64,000 bases of DNA from Candidatus Methylomirabilota bacterium. GTDB lineage: Bacteria > Methylomirabilota > Methylomirabilia > Rokubacteriales > CSP1-6. Each line of letters begins with the position of its first letter. Position 1 is the first letter of the stretch. The notes under the pieces are model-generated. The model saw only the letters and a program-made list of their open reading frames with translations, made no database searches and had not been told where the DNA came from. A program made the position numbers and the translations under genes. Below, in pieces: positions 26,154-35,692 of the stretch. The stretch lies in assembly GCA_035764725.1 (NCBI GenBank), contig DASTYT010000124.1, positions 27,928-91,927 on the forward strand, given 5' to 3'.

Positions 26154-26196
26154 CTAGTTGAGGCTAAATCCCTTTCATAGTAAGTTTTTCGTATAG
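26154..26196 (-). promoter_or_regulatory. Bipartite upstream element (CTAGTTGAG-N27-CGTATAG), copy B
   Basis: On the + strand CTAGTTGAG is at 26154-26162 and CGTATAG at 26190-26196, with the same 27-base spacing as copy A at 21514. It lies 56-98 bases upstream of the predicted transcription start of the sigma54 promoter at 26110. The distance to the promoter differs from copy A by 12 bases, close to one helical turn, which suits an activator bound on the same DNA face. Confidence 0.6.
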
Positions 26197-26309
26197 TGAT
26201 CGGATCTGCCTTTGGCTTTGGAATCGGGGTCGAGCCCTGCAATTTTGAGGGCCCGTGAAGGGAATGCACGGGACGCGAGAGGGAGGAAGCCGCTCATGTC
26301 CTGAGCGAG

Positions 26310-27767
<1,458 letters not shown>

Positions 27768-27825
27768 GCGGCGAGATTACTTGACGGGCCGAAGAGGGGC
27801 CGGGATACTCGGGGCGGAGCACACG

Positions 27826-28182
27826 ATGCGCATCCTGGTCGTGGACGATGATCCTGCCGTCGCGGAGGTCATTGCCGAGGCGATTCGCGCCCGCGGCGAC
27901 GCCGCGCTCGTTTCACTCGATGGCACCGAGGCCCTCGACATTCTGGGAACCACTCCGGTTGACGGCGTCTTTCTCGATCTGGTCATGCCCGGGCTCGGTG
28001 GCCTCGCCACGCTGAGCCGGATCCGCAACCAGCATCCCGGTATTCCTGTCGTCATCCTCTCTGGTCACGCCGATGAGGACCAGGCGCGCGAAGCGCTGGC
28101 CCTGGGGGCGGTGGAGGTCGTCAAGAAGCCGGCCGCCCTCGCCCACCTGAGTGAAGCCCTGGCCCGACTCAAGGGCGAGTGA
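27826..28182 (+). CDS. CheY-like single-domain response regulator
   Basis: This 118-residue protein is a complete receiver domain with no output: VVDDDPAV at residues 5-12 (acidic pocket), VFLDLVMPG near 52 with the phospho-acceptor Asp, LSGHAD near 80 and KKPA near 102. ATG 27826 was chosen over a longer frame, as it gives a standard receiver start. It is divergent from the sigma54 regulator gene, 58 bases apart, so the two may share regulation; it could modulate the same phosphorelay. Confidence 0.88.
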   Translation: MRILVVDDDPAVAEVIAEAIRARGDAALVSLDGTEALDILGTTPVDGVFLDLVMPGLGGLATLSRIRNQHPGIPVVILSGHADEDQAREALALGAVEVVKKPAALAHLSEALARLKGE

Positions 28183-28235
28183 TTCGATCGCCTATCCCTC
28201 GAATCGGGGCTCGACTAGGTTATGTGACCCAGGAT

Positions 28236-28259
28236 GGGAAAAGCAATACCCATTTTCCC
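28236..28259 (+). other. Inverted repeat between the CheY-like and MmgE/PrpD genes
   Basis: GGGAAAA (28236-28242) and TTTTCCC (28253-28259) form a 7-base stem with a 10-base loop. It may be an operator or a weak terminator for the receiver gene; no T-run follows directly on the + strand. Low confidence. Confidence 0.25.
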
Positions 28260-28308
28260 TGAAAGGGCTCGCAATCGAAAGGATGTCAGTTCGCATAGCT
28301 GAAGGGGA

Positions 28309-29688
28309 ATGATGTCGCACTCCGCACACACGCTGGCCGGCTTTGCCCGCAGCCTGACACCCTCTCGCATCCCTGCCACCGTACGGGACGGCGTGGCCCT
28401 TCGCGTCCTCGACACGCTGGGGTGCGCGCTCGCGGCCTCGGACTTCGACTGGGCGGACACCGTCCTTGCGCCCGTGAGCGCCTGGGGGTACGGCGGCCGC
28501 AGCAGCGTCGCGGGCCGCTCGCCGCGCGTGGCCGCGCCCATGGCGGCGCTCGCCAACGGCACGCTCGCCCACGGTCTGGACTTCGACGATACGCACGCGC
28601 CCTCGATCACGCATGCCTCGGCGGTGGTCCTGCCGGCCGTGCTCGCGCTCGGCGAGGAGCGGAGACTGCCTGGGCCGGAGATCATCGCGGCCGCGGTGGC
28701 GGGTTACGAGACCATCACGCGGCTTGGGATGGCGGCGCCGGGTGCGTTTCACGCGCGCGGCTGGCACGCCACGCCCGCCTGCGGCGCGTTTGCCGCCGCG
28801 CTCGCCGCCGGCCGTTGCCTCGCTCTCGAGGAGGATGCGCTCGCGTCCGCCGTGGGCGTCGCCGCGAGCTGCGCGTCCGGGCTGCTCGAGTTCCTCGAGG
28901 ACGGCTCGAGCGTCAAGCGACTGCATCCCGGGTGGGCGGCTCATGCGGGCGTGCTCGCGGCGGCCCTGGCGGGGGGAGGCATGACCGGTCCCCGCACCGC
29001 GCTCGAGGGGCGGTTCGGCTTCTTCCGGGCTGCCCTCGGCGAGGCGCCCGACCTGGCGCCCCTCCTCGACACGCTCGGCACACGCTGGGAAACGCTCGAG
29101 ATCGGATTCAAGCCGTATCCGTGCTGTCACTACAACCACGCCTACGTGGACGCGGCTCGGCAGCTGCGCGAGGCGCACCGTCTGGACGTGGCGACGATCG
29201 CCTCGATCGAGTGCCGGGTGCCCGCGGGCGAAGTCCCGATCGTATGCGAGCCCGCCGCCGCCAAGGCGGCGCCCCGAACCGACTACGACGCGAAATTCAG
29301 CCTCCCGTTCTCCGTGGCGGCGGCGCTGATCGACGGGCACGTAGGCGTGAGCACCTTCAGCGCGGCGCGCCTGGCCGACCCCGCTCTGCTGCGCCTTGCC
29401 GCCCGCGTCACTTATTCGGTCGATCCCGAGTCACCGTTCCCGCGAACCTTCCCCGGTCACGTCATCGTGCGGCTCGACGATGGGCGGACGTTTGAGGCGC
29501 GCGAAGCGAGCAATCGGGGCGGTCCGGACGCGCCGCTCCCGGTAGAGGCCCTCGTGGAGAAGTTCCGCGACAACGCCTCCCGGGCGCTTCCCGAGGCACA
29601 GGTGCGCGCACTCGAGGAGAGCGCGCTCGGTCTCGAAGGCCTGGACGACGTGGGCGCGCTCATGGCGCTTGCCCGGCCGGGCGATTGA
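28309..29688 (+). CDS. MmgE/PrpD family protein
   Basis: A 459-residue cytoplasmic protein of the family that includes 2-methylcitrate dehydratase and cis-aconitate decarboxylase. Motifs seen include HGLDFDDTHAPSITHASA near residue 87 and FKPYPCCHYNH near residue 264, both conserved in this family. The start is one of two successive ATG codons (28309 or 28312), after GGGGA. It has no methylcitrate synthase or lyase neighbour, so a true PrpD role in propionate use is not supported; the substrate is unknown. Confidence 0.88.
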   Translation: MMSHSAHTLAGFARSLTPSRIPATVRDGVALRVLDTLGCALAASDFDWADTVLAPVSAWGYGGRSSVAGRSPRVAAPMAALANGTLAHGLDFDDTHAPSITHASAVVLPAVLALGEERRLPGPEIIAAAVAGYETITRLGMAAPGAFHARGWHATPACGAFAAALAAGRCLALEEDALASAVGVAASCASGLLEFLEDGSSVKRLHPGWAAHAGVLAAALAGGGMTGPRTALEGRFGFFRAALGEAPDLAPLLDTLGTRWETLEIGFKPYPCCHYNHAYVDAARQLREAHRLDVATIASIECRVPAGEVPIVCEPAAAKAAPRTDYDAKFSLPFSVAAALIDGHVGVSTFSAARLADPALLRLAARVTYSVDPESPFPRTFPGHVIVRLDDGRTFEAREASNRGGPDAPLPVEALVEKFRDNASRALPEAQVRALEESALGLEGLDDVGALMALARPGD

Positions 29689-29713
29689 ATCGCTTGCCTC
29701 ACCCCAGTTGATC

Positions 29714-29722
29714 TGCCATCAT
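29714..29722 (+). promoter_or_regulatory. Extended -10-like site at a leaderless position
   Basis: TGCCATCAT ends six bases before the ATG at 29729. Transcription starting seven bases past the -10 would begin at the ATG itself. No -35 was found. The hexamer CATCAT is a weak match, so confidence is low. Confidence 0.3.
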
Positions 29723-29728
29723 TTCTTC

Positions 29729-30097
29729 ATGAAGCGCGCCGTCGGGTCCGCCCTCGTGACCCTGGCTCTGCTGAGCGGGACGGGCGCCCCCGCGGTCGCC
29801 CAGCAGCAGCCCGAGCCCGGCAACTCCCCGTCGAATCAGAACGAGTTCGCGATCATCGCGCCGCATACCACTCGTGAGGCGACCCGCGCCCGCGAGTCGG
29901 AGTTCTACCCGGGCGAGGACATCCGGGTGCGGCACGAGCCGGCGTTCGTCAGTGGCCTCAGCAAGGCCCCCGCTTCCGGCCCGATCAAACGCTTGGGCGT
30001 CTCGGGCTGGACCTCGCCCCCGGGTCGTGGGGACGGCATTCTGTCGCACGAGACGAGCGGCTGGTTCGGATTCGGCTTCAGCATCATCTGGGAATAG
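29729..30097 (+). CDS. Small exported protein of unknown function
   Basis: A 122-residue protein with a clear signal peptide (basic MKR, hydrophobic ALVTLALLSGTG, cleavage likely after APAVA, about residue 24). The mature part is polar with no Cys, and ends with an aromatic-rich tail (GWFGFGFSIIWE), resembling the end of an outer-membrane or surface protein. I do not recognise a family. The ATG at 29729 is chosen because it gives the signal peptide; a longer frame to 29669 would add an unlike stretch. It lies 14 bases before the PHP gene. Confidence 0.65.
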   Translation: MKRAVGSALVTLALLSGTGAPAVAQQQPEPGNSPSNQNEFAIIAPHTTREATRARESEFYPGEDIRVRHEPAFVSGLSKAPASGPIKRLGVSGWTSPPGRGDGILSHETSGWFGFGFSIIWE

Positions 30098-30110
30098 ACG
30101 CTCCCGCGCA

Positions 30111-30680
30111 GTGCCACTCCTCAAGGGCAATCTCCACGCGCATACCACGTTCTCCGACGGCCACTATGCCGTCGAAGATGTGATCGCCCGGTATCGCGAG
30201 CTGGGATACGACTTCCTCGCCATCACCGACCACGACGATCGCGTCACCGAGAACTACTGGCTCCACATCCCGCTGAGCGATGGGGGGCTCGTCGTGCTGC
30301 CCGGTCTCGAGCTCGACTACCGGCCCCTGTCCCAGCACGTCGGCAAGGTGACCGGGGACCGCGAGACGCTCTTCATCCTCAATCATCCCGCCCGGTACGG
30401 GCTCGGCGTCGCGGAGATCCTGGCCCGCATCGCCGCCATCCGGACGGCGGGCTGGCCCATCGAGGCGGTGGAAGTCACCGACGCCGGCATCTATCAGCCC
30501 GAGCACGACGTCCCCGCCATCCCGCTGCCGCGCGTCGCCACCGACGATTCTCACTGGGAGTCGCAGTTCGGCCGCGCGTGGGTCGAGGTGGAAGCCGCCC
30601 GGAGCCCGGACGCCATACTCCGCGCCGTCAAGGCGGGCGACTTCCGGCTGGGCTTCGCCCCGGAGGCGGCGTCCTCGTGA
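30111..30680 (+). CDS. PHP-domain metal-dependent phosphoesterase
   Basis: A 189-residue protein of the PHP family. The metal-binding motifs are HAHTTFSDG (about residues 8-16), ITDHDD (about 39-44), LPGLELDY with the conserved Glu near 70 and LNHPARYG with His near 96. Members act on nucleoside bisphosphates, histidinol phosphate or similar phosphoesters; the substrate is not known here. The start is GTG 30111, where the first residue of the metal motif follows after seven residues. It is a short version of the fold, so it is probably a single domain enzyme. Confidence 0.85.
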   Translation: MPLLKGNLHAHTTFSDGHYAVEDVIARYRELGYDFLAITDHDDRVTENYWLHIPLSDGGLVVLPGLELDYRPLSQHVGKVTGDRETLFILNHPARYGLGVAEILARIAAIRTAGWPIEAVEVTDAGIYQPEHDVPAIPLPRVATDDSHWESQFGRAWVEVEAARSPDAILRAVKAGDFRLGFAPEAASS

Positions 30681-30686
30681 TACGCT
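30678..30686 (+). promoter_or_regulatory. Possible extended -10 site for mqnD
   Basis: TGATACGCT followed by TGCCCGCC, 19 bases before the ATG at 30706. The pattern TGnTA...T then GC-rich DNA recurs before other genes in the window. No -35 was found. Weak on its own. Confidence 0.3.
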
Positions 30687-30705
30687 TGCCCGCCGAGGTG
30701 CTCTC

Positions 30706-31533
30706 ATGACGCTCGTACGCATCGGCCACAGCCCGGATCCCGACGACGCCTTCATGTTCCACGCACTCACCGCCGGGAAGATTCGCGTGCCGGGGATCGA
30801 GATCGAGCACGTGCTGGAGGACATCGAGTCCCTGAACCGACGCGCCCGGACGGGAGATCTCGAGGTGACCGCGGTGTCCGCCGCGACCTACGTGATGGTC
30901 CATCACCAGTACCGGATGATGGATCCGGGCGCATCGATGGGAAAGGGATACGGCCCCATTCTCGTCGCGAAGGAGCCCATGGATCCGAAGCTCGTCGTGG
31001 ACAAGGTGGTGGCCATTCCCGGCAGCCACACCACCGCCGCGCTCCTCCTCCGGATCTTCGTCGGCGATCCGCCCATCATCGAGGTCGCCTTCGACAAGAT
31101 CCCCACCGTGGTCGCCGAAGGCCAGGCGGACCTCGGCTTGCTCATCCACGAGGGCCAGATCACCCATCGCCAGATGGGCCTGCACAAGGTGATGGATCTC
31201 GGGGAGGAGTGGCAGAAGGATTCCGGGCTGCCGCTCCCCCTCGGCATCAACGTGATGCGGCGCGACCTAGGTGAGGACGTGCACCGTCGCCTCTCGCAGG
31301 CCCTCCGCGATTCCATCGACTACGCCTACGCCCACGTGGACGAGGCGCTCGAGTACGCCATGCGCTACGGGCGGGGGATCGACAAGGAGACGTGCCGGCG
31401 CTTCGTGCTGATGTACGTCAACGACTACACGAAGCGGCTGGGACCCGACGGCGAGGCCGCGCTGCGCCGCCTCTACGACCTCGCCCACGCCAAGGGCCTC
31501 ATCCGCGACAAGCCCCCCGTCGACCCGATCTGA
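30706..31533 (+). CDS. mqnD: 1,4-dihydroxy-6-naphthoate synthase (futalosine pathway)
   Basis: The 275 residues match MqnD, which converts cyclic dehypoxanthinyl futalosine to 1,4-dihydroxy-6-naphthoate in menaquinone synthesis. The N-terminus GHSPDPDDAFMFHALTAGKI (about residues 6-25) is typical of the MqnA/MqnD fold, with the second conserved region HEGQITHRQMGL near residue 148. mqnC and mqnE, the radical-SAM enzymes of the same pathway, lie on the opposite strand 73 bases away. No mqnA or mqnB is in the window. Confidence 0.93.
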   Translation: MTLVRIGHSPDPDDAFMFHALTAGKIRVPGIEIEHVLEDIESLNRRARTGDLEVTAVSAATYVMVHHQYRMMDPGASMGKGYGPILVAKEPMDPKLVVDKVVAIPGSHTTAALLLRIFVGDPPIIEVAFDKIPTVVAEGQADLGLLIHEGQITHRQMGLHKVMDLGEEWQKDSGLPLPLGINVMRRDLGEDVHRRLSQALRDSIDYAYAHVDEALEYAMRYGRGIDKETCRRFVLMYVNDYTKRLGPDGEAALRRLYDLAHAKGLIRDKPPVDPI

Positions 31534-31538
31534 CCATC

Positions 31539-31565
31539 AGCGGGCGCCTAGAAATGGCCCCCGCT
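31539..31565. terminator. Stem-loop in the gap between convergent mqnD and mqnC
   Basis: AGCGGGCGCC (31539-31548) pairs with GGCCCCCGCT (31556-31565), with one mismatch and a TAGAAAT loop. It sits in the 73-base intergenic space where both transcripts end. There is no long T-run on either side, so I only suggest a weak bidirectional terminator. Confidence 0.4.
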
Positions 31566-31606
31566 CTCCCCCAACTGGCGGGCGATCCTTCCAACTCGCC
31601 GGCTGT

Positions 31607-32692
31607 TCAGTACTCGCGGAGTATCTGATACTCCGTGGTTCTCTGCGCCGGCGTGTAGCCGGCGTCGCGGATCAAGCTGATGATCTCGTCCACGGTGGTC
31701 TTGTTGACGTAGTCCGCGGCGGCGTGGACGTTCTCTTCAAAGAGCGTGCCCCCGAAGTCGTCCGCCCCCCACGACAGCGCCACCTGGCCGGCCCGCTTGC
31801 CCTCGGAGAACCACGAGGCCTGCACGTGGTCGAAGTTGTCAAGGTAGAGGCGCGAGGCAGCCAGCATGCGGAGGTAGGTGCTCGGCCCCTTGTAGGTCTT
31901 GATCCACTTCTCGAGCAGGGTATTGCCCGGCTTGAACGACCACGGCACGAAGGCGGTGAAGCCGCGGTGCTCGTCCTGGAGATCGCGGACGGCCTCCCAG
32001 TGGTCGATGATGTCGTCGGGCTGCTCCACGTGGCCGTACATCATGGTGGCGGTGGACCGAAACCCCTGGCGATGTGCTTCGCGGTGCACGTCGAGCCAGG
32101 CCTTCGGCCCGCCCTTTTTGGGCTCGATGCGCTTGCGCACGCGCTCCGAGAGCACCTCGGCGCCCCCGCCGGGAAGGGTGTCCTGGCCGGCCTCGCGCAG
32201 GCGCCGCAGCACGTCGGGCATGGAAAGCCCGCTCACCTGGGCCATGGTCTGGATCTCAGACGCGGTGAAGAAGTGCGGCGTGACCTGGGGGAAGCGCCGC
32301 CGGGTCTCGCGGACGATGTCGAGGTAGTAGTCGAGGGGTAGCGCCGGGTTGTGGCCGCCCTGCAGCAGCACCGTGGTGGCGCCTTTTGCCGCCGCGAACT
32401 CGACCTTCTCCAGCACCTGCTCCACCGTCAAGGTCCAGGCCTCGGGATCGCCGGGCTTGCGGTAGAAGGCGCAGAACTGACAGTCGGTGATGCACACGTT
32501 GGTGTAGTTCGGGTTGCTGTCGATCACGAAGGTCACGCGACGCTCCGGGATGCGCTGGAAGCGCACTTCCTGCGCGAGCGCGCCGACCTCCACGAGGGGC
32601 GCCTCGGTGAGGAGCCAGCGGCCGTCTATCCGATCGAGACGCTTGCCTGTTTCGACCTTGGTCCGGATCTCCTCGAGGCGGCTCAGCTCCAC
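31607..32692 (-). CDS. mqnC: Cyclic dehypoxanthinyl futalosine synthase (radical SAM)
   Basis: It cyclises dehypoxanthine futalosine in the alternative menaquinone pathway. The 361 residues carry the radical-SAM motif CITDCQFC (CX3CX2C, about residues 67-74), followed by GATTVLLQGGHNP near 104, as in MqnC. The start overlaps the mqnE stop by 10 bases, so the two are coupled. Together with mqnE and mqnD it suggests that this organism makes menaquinone by the futalosine route. Confidence 0.94.
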   Translation of the reverse strand: MELSRLEEIRTKVETGKRLDRIDGRWLLTEAPLVEVGALAQEVRFQRIPERRVTFVIDSNPNYTNVCITDCQFCAFYRKPGDPEAWTLTVEQVLEKVEFAAAKGATTVLLQGGHNPALPLDYYLDIVRETRRRFPQVTPHFFTASEIQTMAQVSGLSMPDVLRRLREAGQDTLPGGGAEVLSERVRKRIEPKKGGPKAWLDVHREAHRQGFRSTATMMYGHVEQPDDIIDHWEAVRDLQDEHRGFTAFVPWSFKPGNTLLEKWIKTYKGPSTYLRMLAASRLYLDNFDHVQASWFSEGKRAGQVALSWGADDFGGTLFEENVHAAADYVNKTTVDEIISLIRDAGYTPAQRTTEYQILREY

Positions 32693-33786
32693 ACCTTCAC
32701 CACGTTGTAGAGGGCATCGCGCTCCACCGGGATCTTGCCGGCGTCACGGATCATGCGGAGGATCTGCTCGCGGGCGAGCCCGGCCGGGCTCTCCGCCTGC
32801 GCCATGTGAGCGATCTTCTCGTCCTCGAGGGTGCCGTTGACGTCGGAGGCACCGAAGTGGAGCGCGAGCGAGGCCGTCTCCTCGCCGATCATCACCCAGT
32901 ACGCTTCGATATGGGGAAAGTTGTCGAGGAGCAGGCGCGAGATCGCGATTGTGCGCAGGTCGTCGGTGGGGGGCGTCTGCCGCGGCACCAGCTTGGTGGT
33001 GCCGACCTGGTAGGCAAGGGGAATGAATGTGAAAAATCCCCCCGAGCGGTCCTGCTGCTCGCGGAGCCGGAGCAGGTGATCGAGCCGCTCCTCTAGCGTC
33101 TCCACGTGACCATAGAGCATCGTGGCATTGGTGTGGATGCCGAGCCCGTGGGCGATCCCGTGGATCTCCAGCCATCGGTCCGCGTCGGCCTTGCCGCTGT
33201 AGCGAAGCTGCTTGGCGAGCCGCTTCGAGAAGATCTCGGCGCCGCCGCCCGGCATCGAATGCAGGCCCGCGGCCTTGAGCCGGCCGAGGGACTCGCGCGG
33301 CTCGATTTTCCACCGGCGCCACCAGTAGTCGACCTCGGCGGCGGTGAAGGCCTTGATCTGGGTCTCCGGGCGCGCGGCGTGGACGGCCGCGATCATCCGC
33401 TCGAAGTACTCAAACGGCCAGTCCGGATGGTGCCCGCCCACGATGTGCGCCTCGCGGGTGCCGGGCTTGATCATCTCCAGCACATCCTCGATGGAGTTCT
33501 CGAACGCGCCTTCCTCCCCGGGCTTGCGCGCGAAGTCGCAGAAGCTGCAGGAGAGCACGCAGACGTTGGTGGGGTTCACGTAGCGGTTCAGCACGAAGAA
33601 GACGCGGTCGCCGTGGCGGGCGCTCTTGACGTGATCGGCCATGCGGCCGAGCCCGTGGAGATCGTCGGAGGCAAACAGGGTGAGGCCGTCCTCGCGGGAG
33701 AGGCGTTCCCCCGCGCGCACCTTGTCCCACAGGGGCGCCAGGCTCCTGTCGCGGAACCGGGCGGGCGCACTCGTCGTCGCAGGCAT
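32683..33786 (-). CDS. mqnE: Aminodeoxyfutalosine synthase (radical SAM)
   Basis: It joins 3-[(1-carboxyvinyl)oxy]benzoate to SAM to make aminodeoxyfutalosine. The 367 residues have the radical-SAM motif CVLSCSFC (about 76-83) and HIVGGHHPDWPFEYF near residue 114, typical of MqnE. The ATG at 33786 is preceded by GGAGGAGG. The permease gene upstream ends 26 bases away. A TAGAAT hexamer at 33807-33812 (minus strand) could be a -10 element of its own, so co-transcription with the importer is possible but not needed. Confidence 0.94.
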   Translation of the reverse strand: MPATTSAPARFRDRSLAPLWDKVRAGERLSREDGLTLFASDDLHGLGRMADHVKSARHGDRVFFVLNRYVNPTNVCVLSCSFCDFARKPGEEGAFENSIEDVLEMIKPGTREAHIVGGHHPDWPFEYFERMIAAVHAARPETQIKAFTAAEVDYWWRRWKIEPRESLGRLKAAGLHSMPGGGAEIFSKRLAKQLRYSGKADADRWLEIHGIAHGLGIHTNATMLYGHVETLEERLDHLLRLREQQDRSGGFFTFIPLAYQVGTTKLVPRQTPPTDDLRTIAISRLLLDNFPHIEAYWVMIGEETASLALHFGASDVNGTLEDEKIAHMAQAESPAGLAREQILRMIRDAGKIPVERDALYNVVKVWS

Positions 33787-33812
33787 CCAGGCCTCCTCCG
33801 GCGCCGATTCTA

Positions 33813-34673
33813 CTACTTGATGGCGCCCACGGTGAAACCGGCGATGAAGCGGTCGAGGAAGAAATTGTAGAGGATGGCCAGCGGCACGCTCGTGATGAGG
33901 CAGGCGGCCATGAGCGAGCCCCAGTAGTAGACGTCGCCCCGCACCAGGGCCACCGGAATCCCCACGCTCACCGTCATCTTCTGCACCGACGAGATGAACG
34001 TCAGGCTGTAGACGAACTCCTGGATAACCAGGGTCATGGCGAAGATCACCACGGTAAGGATGCCGGGCACGGCCAGGGGAAGAACCATGCGCCAGATCGC
34101 CCCCACGCGGCTACAGCCGTCGACCATCGCCGACTCCTCCACCTCCTTGGGCAGGGTCTTGAAGAAGCCCATGAGGAGCCAGGTACAGAACGGCACCGTG
34201 AACGTCGGGTAGATCACGACCAGGGACCAGATGCTGTTCTGGAGCCCGATCAGCGACACCAGCCGGGAGAACGGGATGAAGAGCAGGGTGGAGGGCACGA
34301 GGTAGGTCAGGAAGATGCCGATACTGAGCCGCTCGCCCCAGCGCCCGGTGAGGCGAGCCAGGCTGTAGGCGGCGGGCACGGCGAGGAGCAACGTGATGGC
34401 GACCACCACGACTCCCACGAAGAGCGTGTTGAAAAGCCACGTGGGATAGAGGGTTTGGCCGAATAGCGTGCGGAGATGGTCGAGGGTCGGCGGCTGATTG
34501 AAGATGAAGGGATTGTGCTGGATATTGCTCGCTCCCACGTAGAGATCGCTGTTCTGCTTGAAGCTCGTGACCACCATCCAGTAGAAGGGGAAGATCGCGA
34601 AGAGCGTGAAGAACAGGATGATGGCGCGGTGGCCGACGGCCAGCGCCACGCGGCGGGGTCGGACGCGGGCCAC
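33813..34673 (-). CDS. Sugar ABC transporter permease (MalG/UgpE type)
   Basis: The inner membrane subunit of a carbohydrate importer. About 286 residues and six membrane helices; the cytoplasmic EAA loop is seen near 195 (ESAMVDGCSRVGAIWRMVLP). I chose GTG 34673 just after the stop of the other permease (34676), in place of a longer frame to 35198 that would overlap it. Together with the next two genes it forms an importer; the ATPase gene is absent from the operon. A possible solute is a sugar or sugar phosphate, but it cannot be named. Confidence 0.88.
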   Translation of the reverse strand: MARVRPRRVALAVGHRAIILFFTLFAIFPFYWMVVTSFKQNSDLYVGASNIQHNPFIFNQPPTLDHLRTLFGQTLYPTWLFNTLFVGVVVVAITLLLAVPAAYSLARLTGRWGERLSIGIFLTYLVPSTLLFIPFSRLVSLIGLQNSIWSLVVIYPTFTVPFCTWLLMGFFKTLPKEVEESAMVDGCSRVGAIWRMVLPLAVPGILTVVIFAMTLVIQEFVYSLTFISSVQKMTVSVGIPVALVRGDVYYWGSLMAACLITSVPLAILYNFFLDRFIAGFTVGAIK

Positions 34674-34675
34674 GG

Positions 34676-35617
34676 CTAGACCACCTCGGCGCGCCGCGAG
34701 ACGCGCAGCATGAACACTGCCAGGACCACCAGCACGGGCAAGAGGAAGAGCGCGATGGCGGCGCCCCGTCCCACGTCGCCCCCGAGCACCCCGTCCTGGA
34801 AGGCCAAGCTCGCGAGCACGTGGGTGCTGTTGTAGGGACCGCCGCGCGTGAGCAGGTACACCACGCTCATGTCGGTGAACGTGAATACCACCCCGAAGAG
34901 CACGGCCACGCTCAGGATCGGCAGCATCATGGGCAGGGTGATCTGAAGGGCCTTGGCGAGGGGGCCGGCGCCGTCGATGTCGGCCGCCTCGTGCACCTCG
35001 GACGGGATCGAGCTGAGCCCGGCGAGCAGGATGACGGTGGAGAAGGGCAGCATCCGCCACACGTGGATGGTGATGATCGCGATCATGCCGAGGGTCGTGT
35101 CGCCGAGCCAGAAGTACCACTGACCCGGCCCGAAGTAGCCCACCACCTTGAGCAGCCAGTTGATCACGCTGAACGTTGAGTCGAAGATCCAGAGCCACCC
35201 CAGCGTGGCCAGCGAGATGGGCGCCGCCCAGGGCAAGAGGATGAGGAAGCGCACGAAGGACTTGCCCAGGAACTTCTTCATGAGGGCGCGCGCGAGGATG
35301 TTCCCCATTACGATGACGAGGAGCTGCGACACGAAGGTGAAGACGAAGGTATTCCGGAGGGCGCGGAGGAAGACCGGGCTCTTCACCACCGCCCGGAAGT
35401 TCTGCAGACCCACGAACGACACGTCCAGGCTGCCCGCGGAGGAGTTGGTCACGCTCAGCACCAGCGCGAGCACGAAGGGCACCCCCACGAGCAGGAGGAT
35501 ATAGAGCAGCGCGGGGGCCAGCATCAGCATCCCGAGCGCACGCTCGCGACGGCGGAGGGTATCGCGGGGCGCGAGCGGGCGGGCGGCGACCGCGGGCGCA
35601 GCGGGTACGGCGCTCAT
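34676..35617 (-). CDS. Sugar ABC transporter permease (MalF/UgpA type)
   Basis: A 313-residue inner-membrane subunit with six likely helices, preceded by an Ala-rich N-terminus. The EAA loop (EVHEAADIDGAGPLAKALQI, about 200-219) fits the family. It pairs with the MalG-type permease, whose GTG is 3 bases past its stop. A perfect stem-loop (35639-35669) separates it from the solute-binding-protein gene, which probably lowers permease expression relative to the binding protein. Confidence 0.88.
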   Translation of the reverse strand: MSAVPAAPAVAARPLAPRDTLRRRERALGMLMLAPALLYILLLVGVPFVLALVLSVTNSSAGSLDVSFVGLQNFRAVVKSPVFLRALRNTFVFTFVSQLLVIVMGNILARALMKKFLGKSFVRFLILLPWAAPISLATLGWLWIFDSTFSVINWLLKVVGYFGPGQWYFWLGDTTLGMIAIITIHVWRMLPFSTVILLAGLSSIPSEVHEAADIDGAGPLAKALQITLPMMLPILSVAVLFGVVFTFTDMSVVYLLTRGGPYNSTHVLASLAFQDGVLGGDVGRGAAIALFLLPVLVVLAVFMLRVSRRAEVV

Positions 35618-35638
35618 GGAGTCCCTCTCAAACCGAAA

Positions 35639-35669
35639 CCGGCAGCGGGGCAGGGGCTCCCGCTGCCGG
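35639..35669 (-). terminator. Intra-operon stem-loop between binding-protein and permease genes
   Basis: A perfect 11-base stem (CCGGCAGCGGG / CCCGCTGCCGG) with a 9-base loop, in the 75-base gap. There is no T-run. Such hairpins downstream of binding-protein genes stabilise that part of the mRNA or partly stop transcription, giving more binding protein than permease. Confidence 0.65.
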
Positions 35670-35692
35670 CTCGAAACGCGGGCCGGAGGAGG

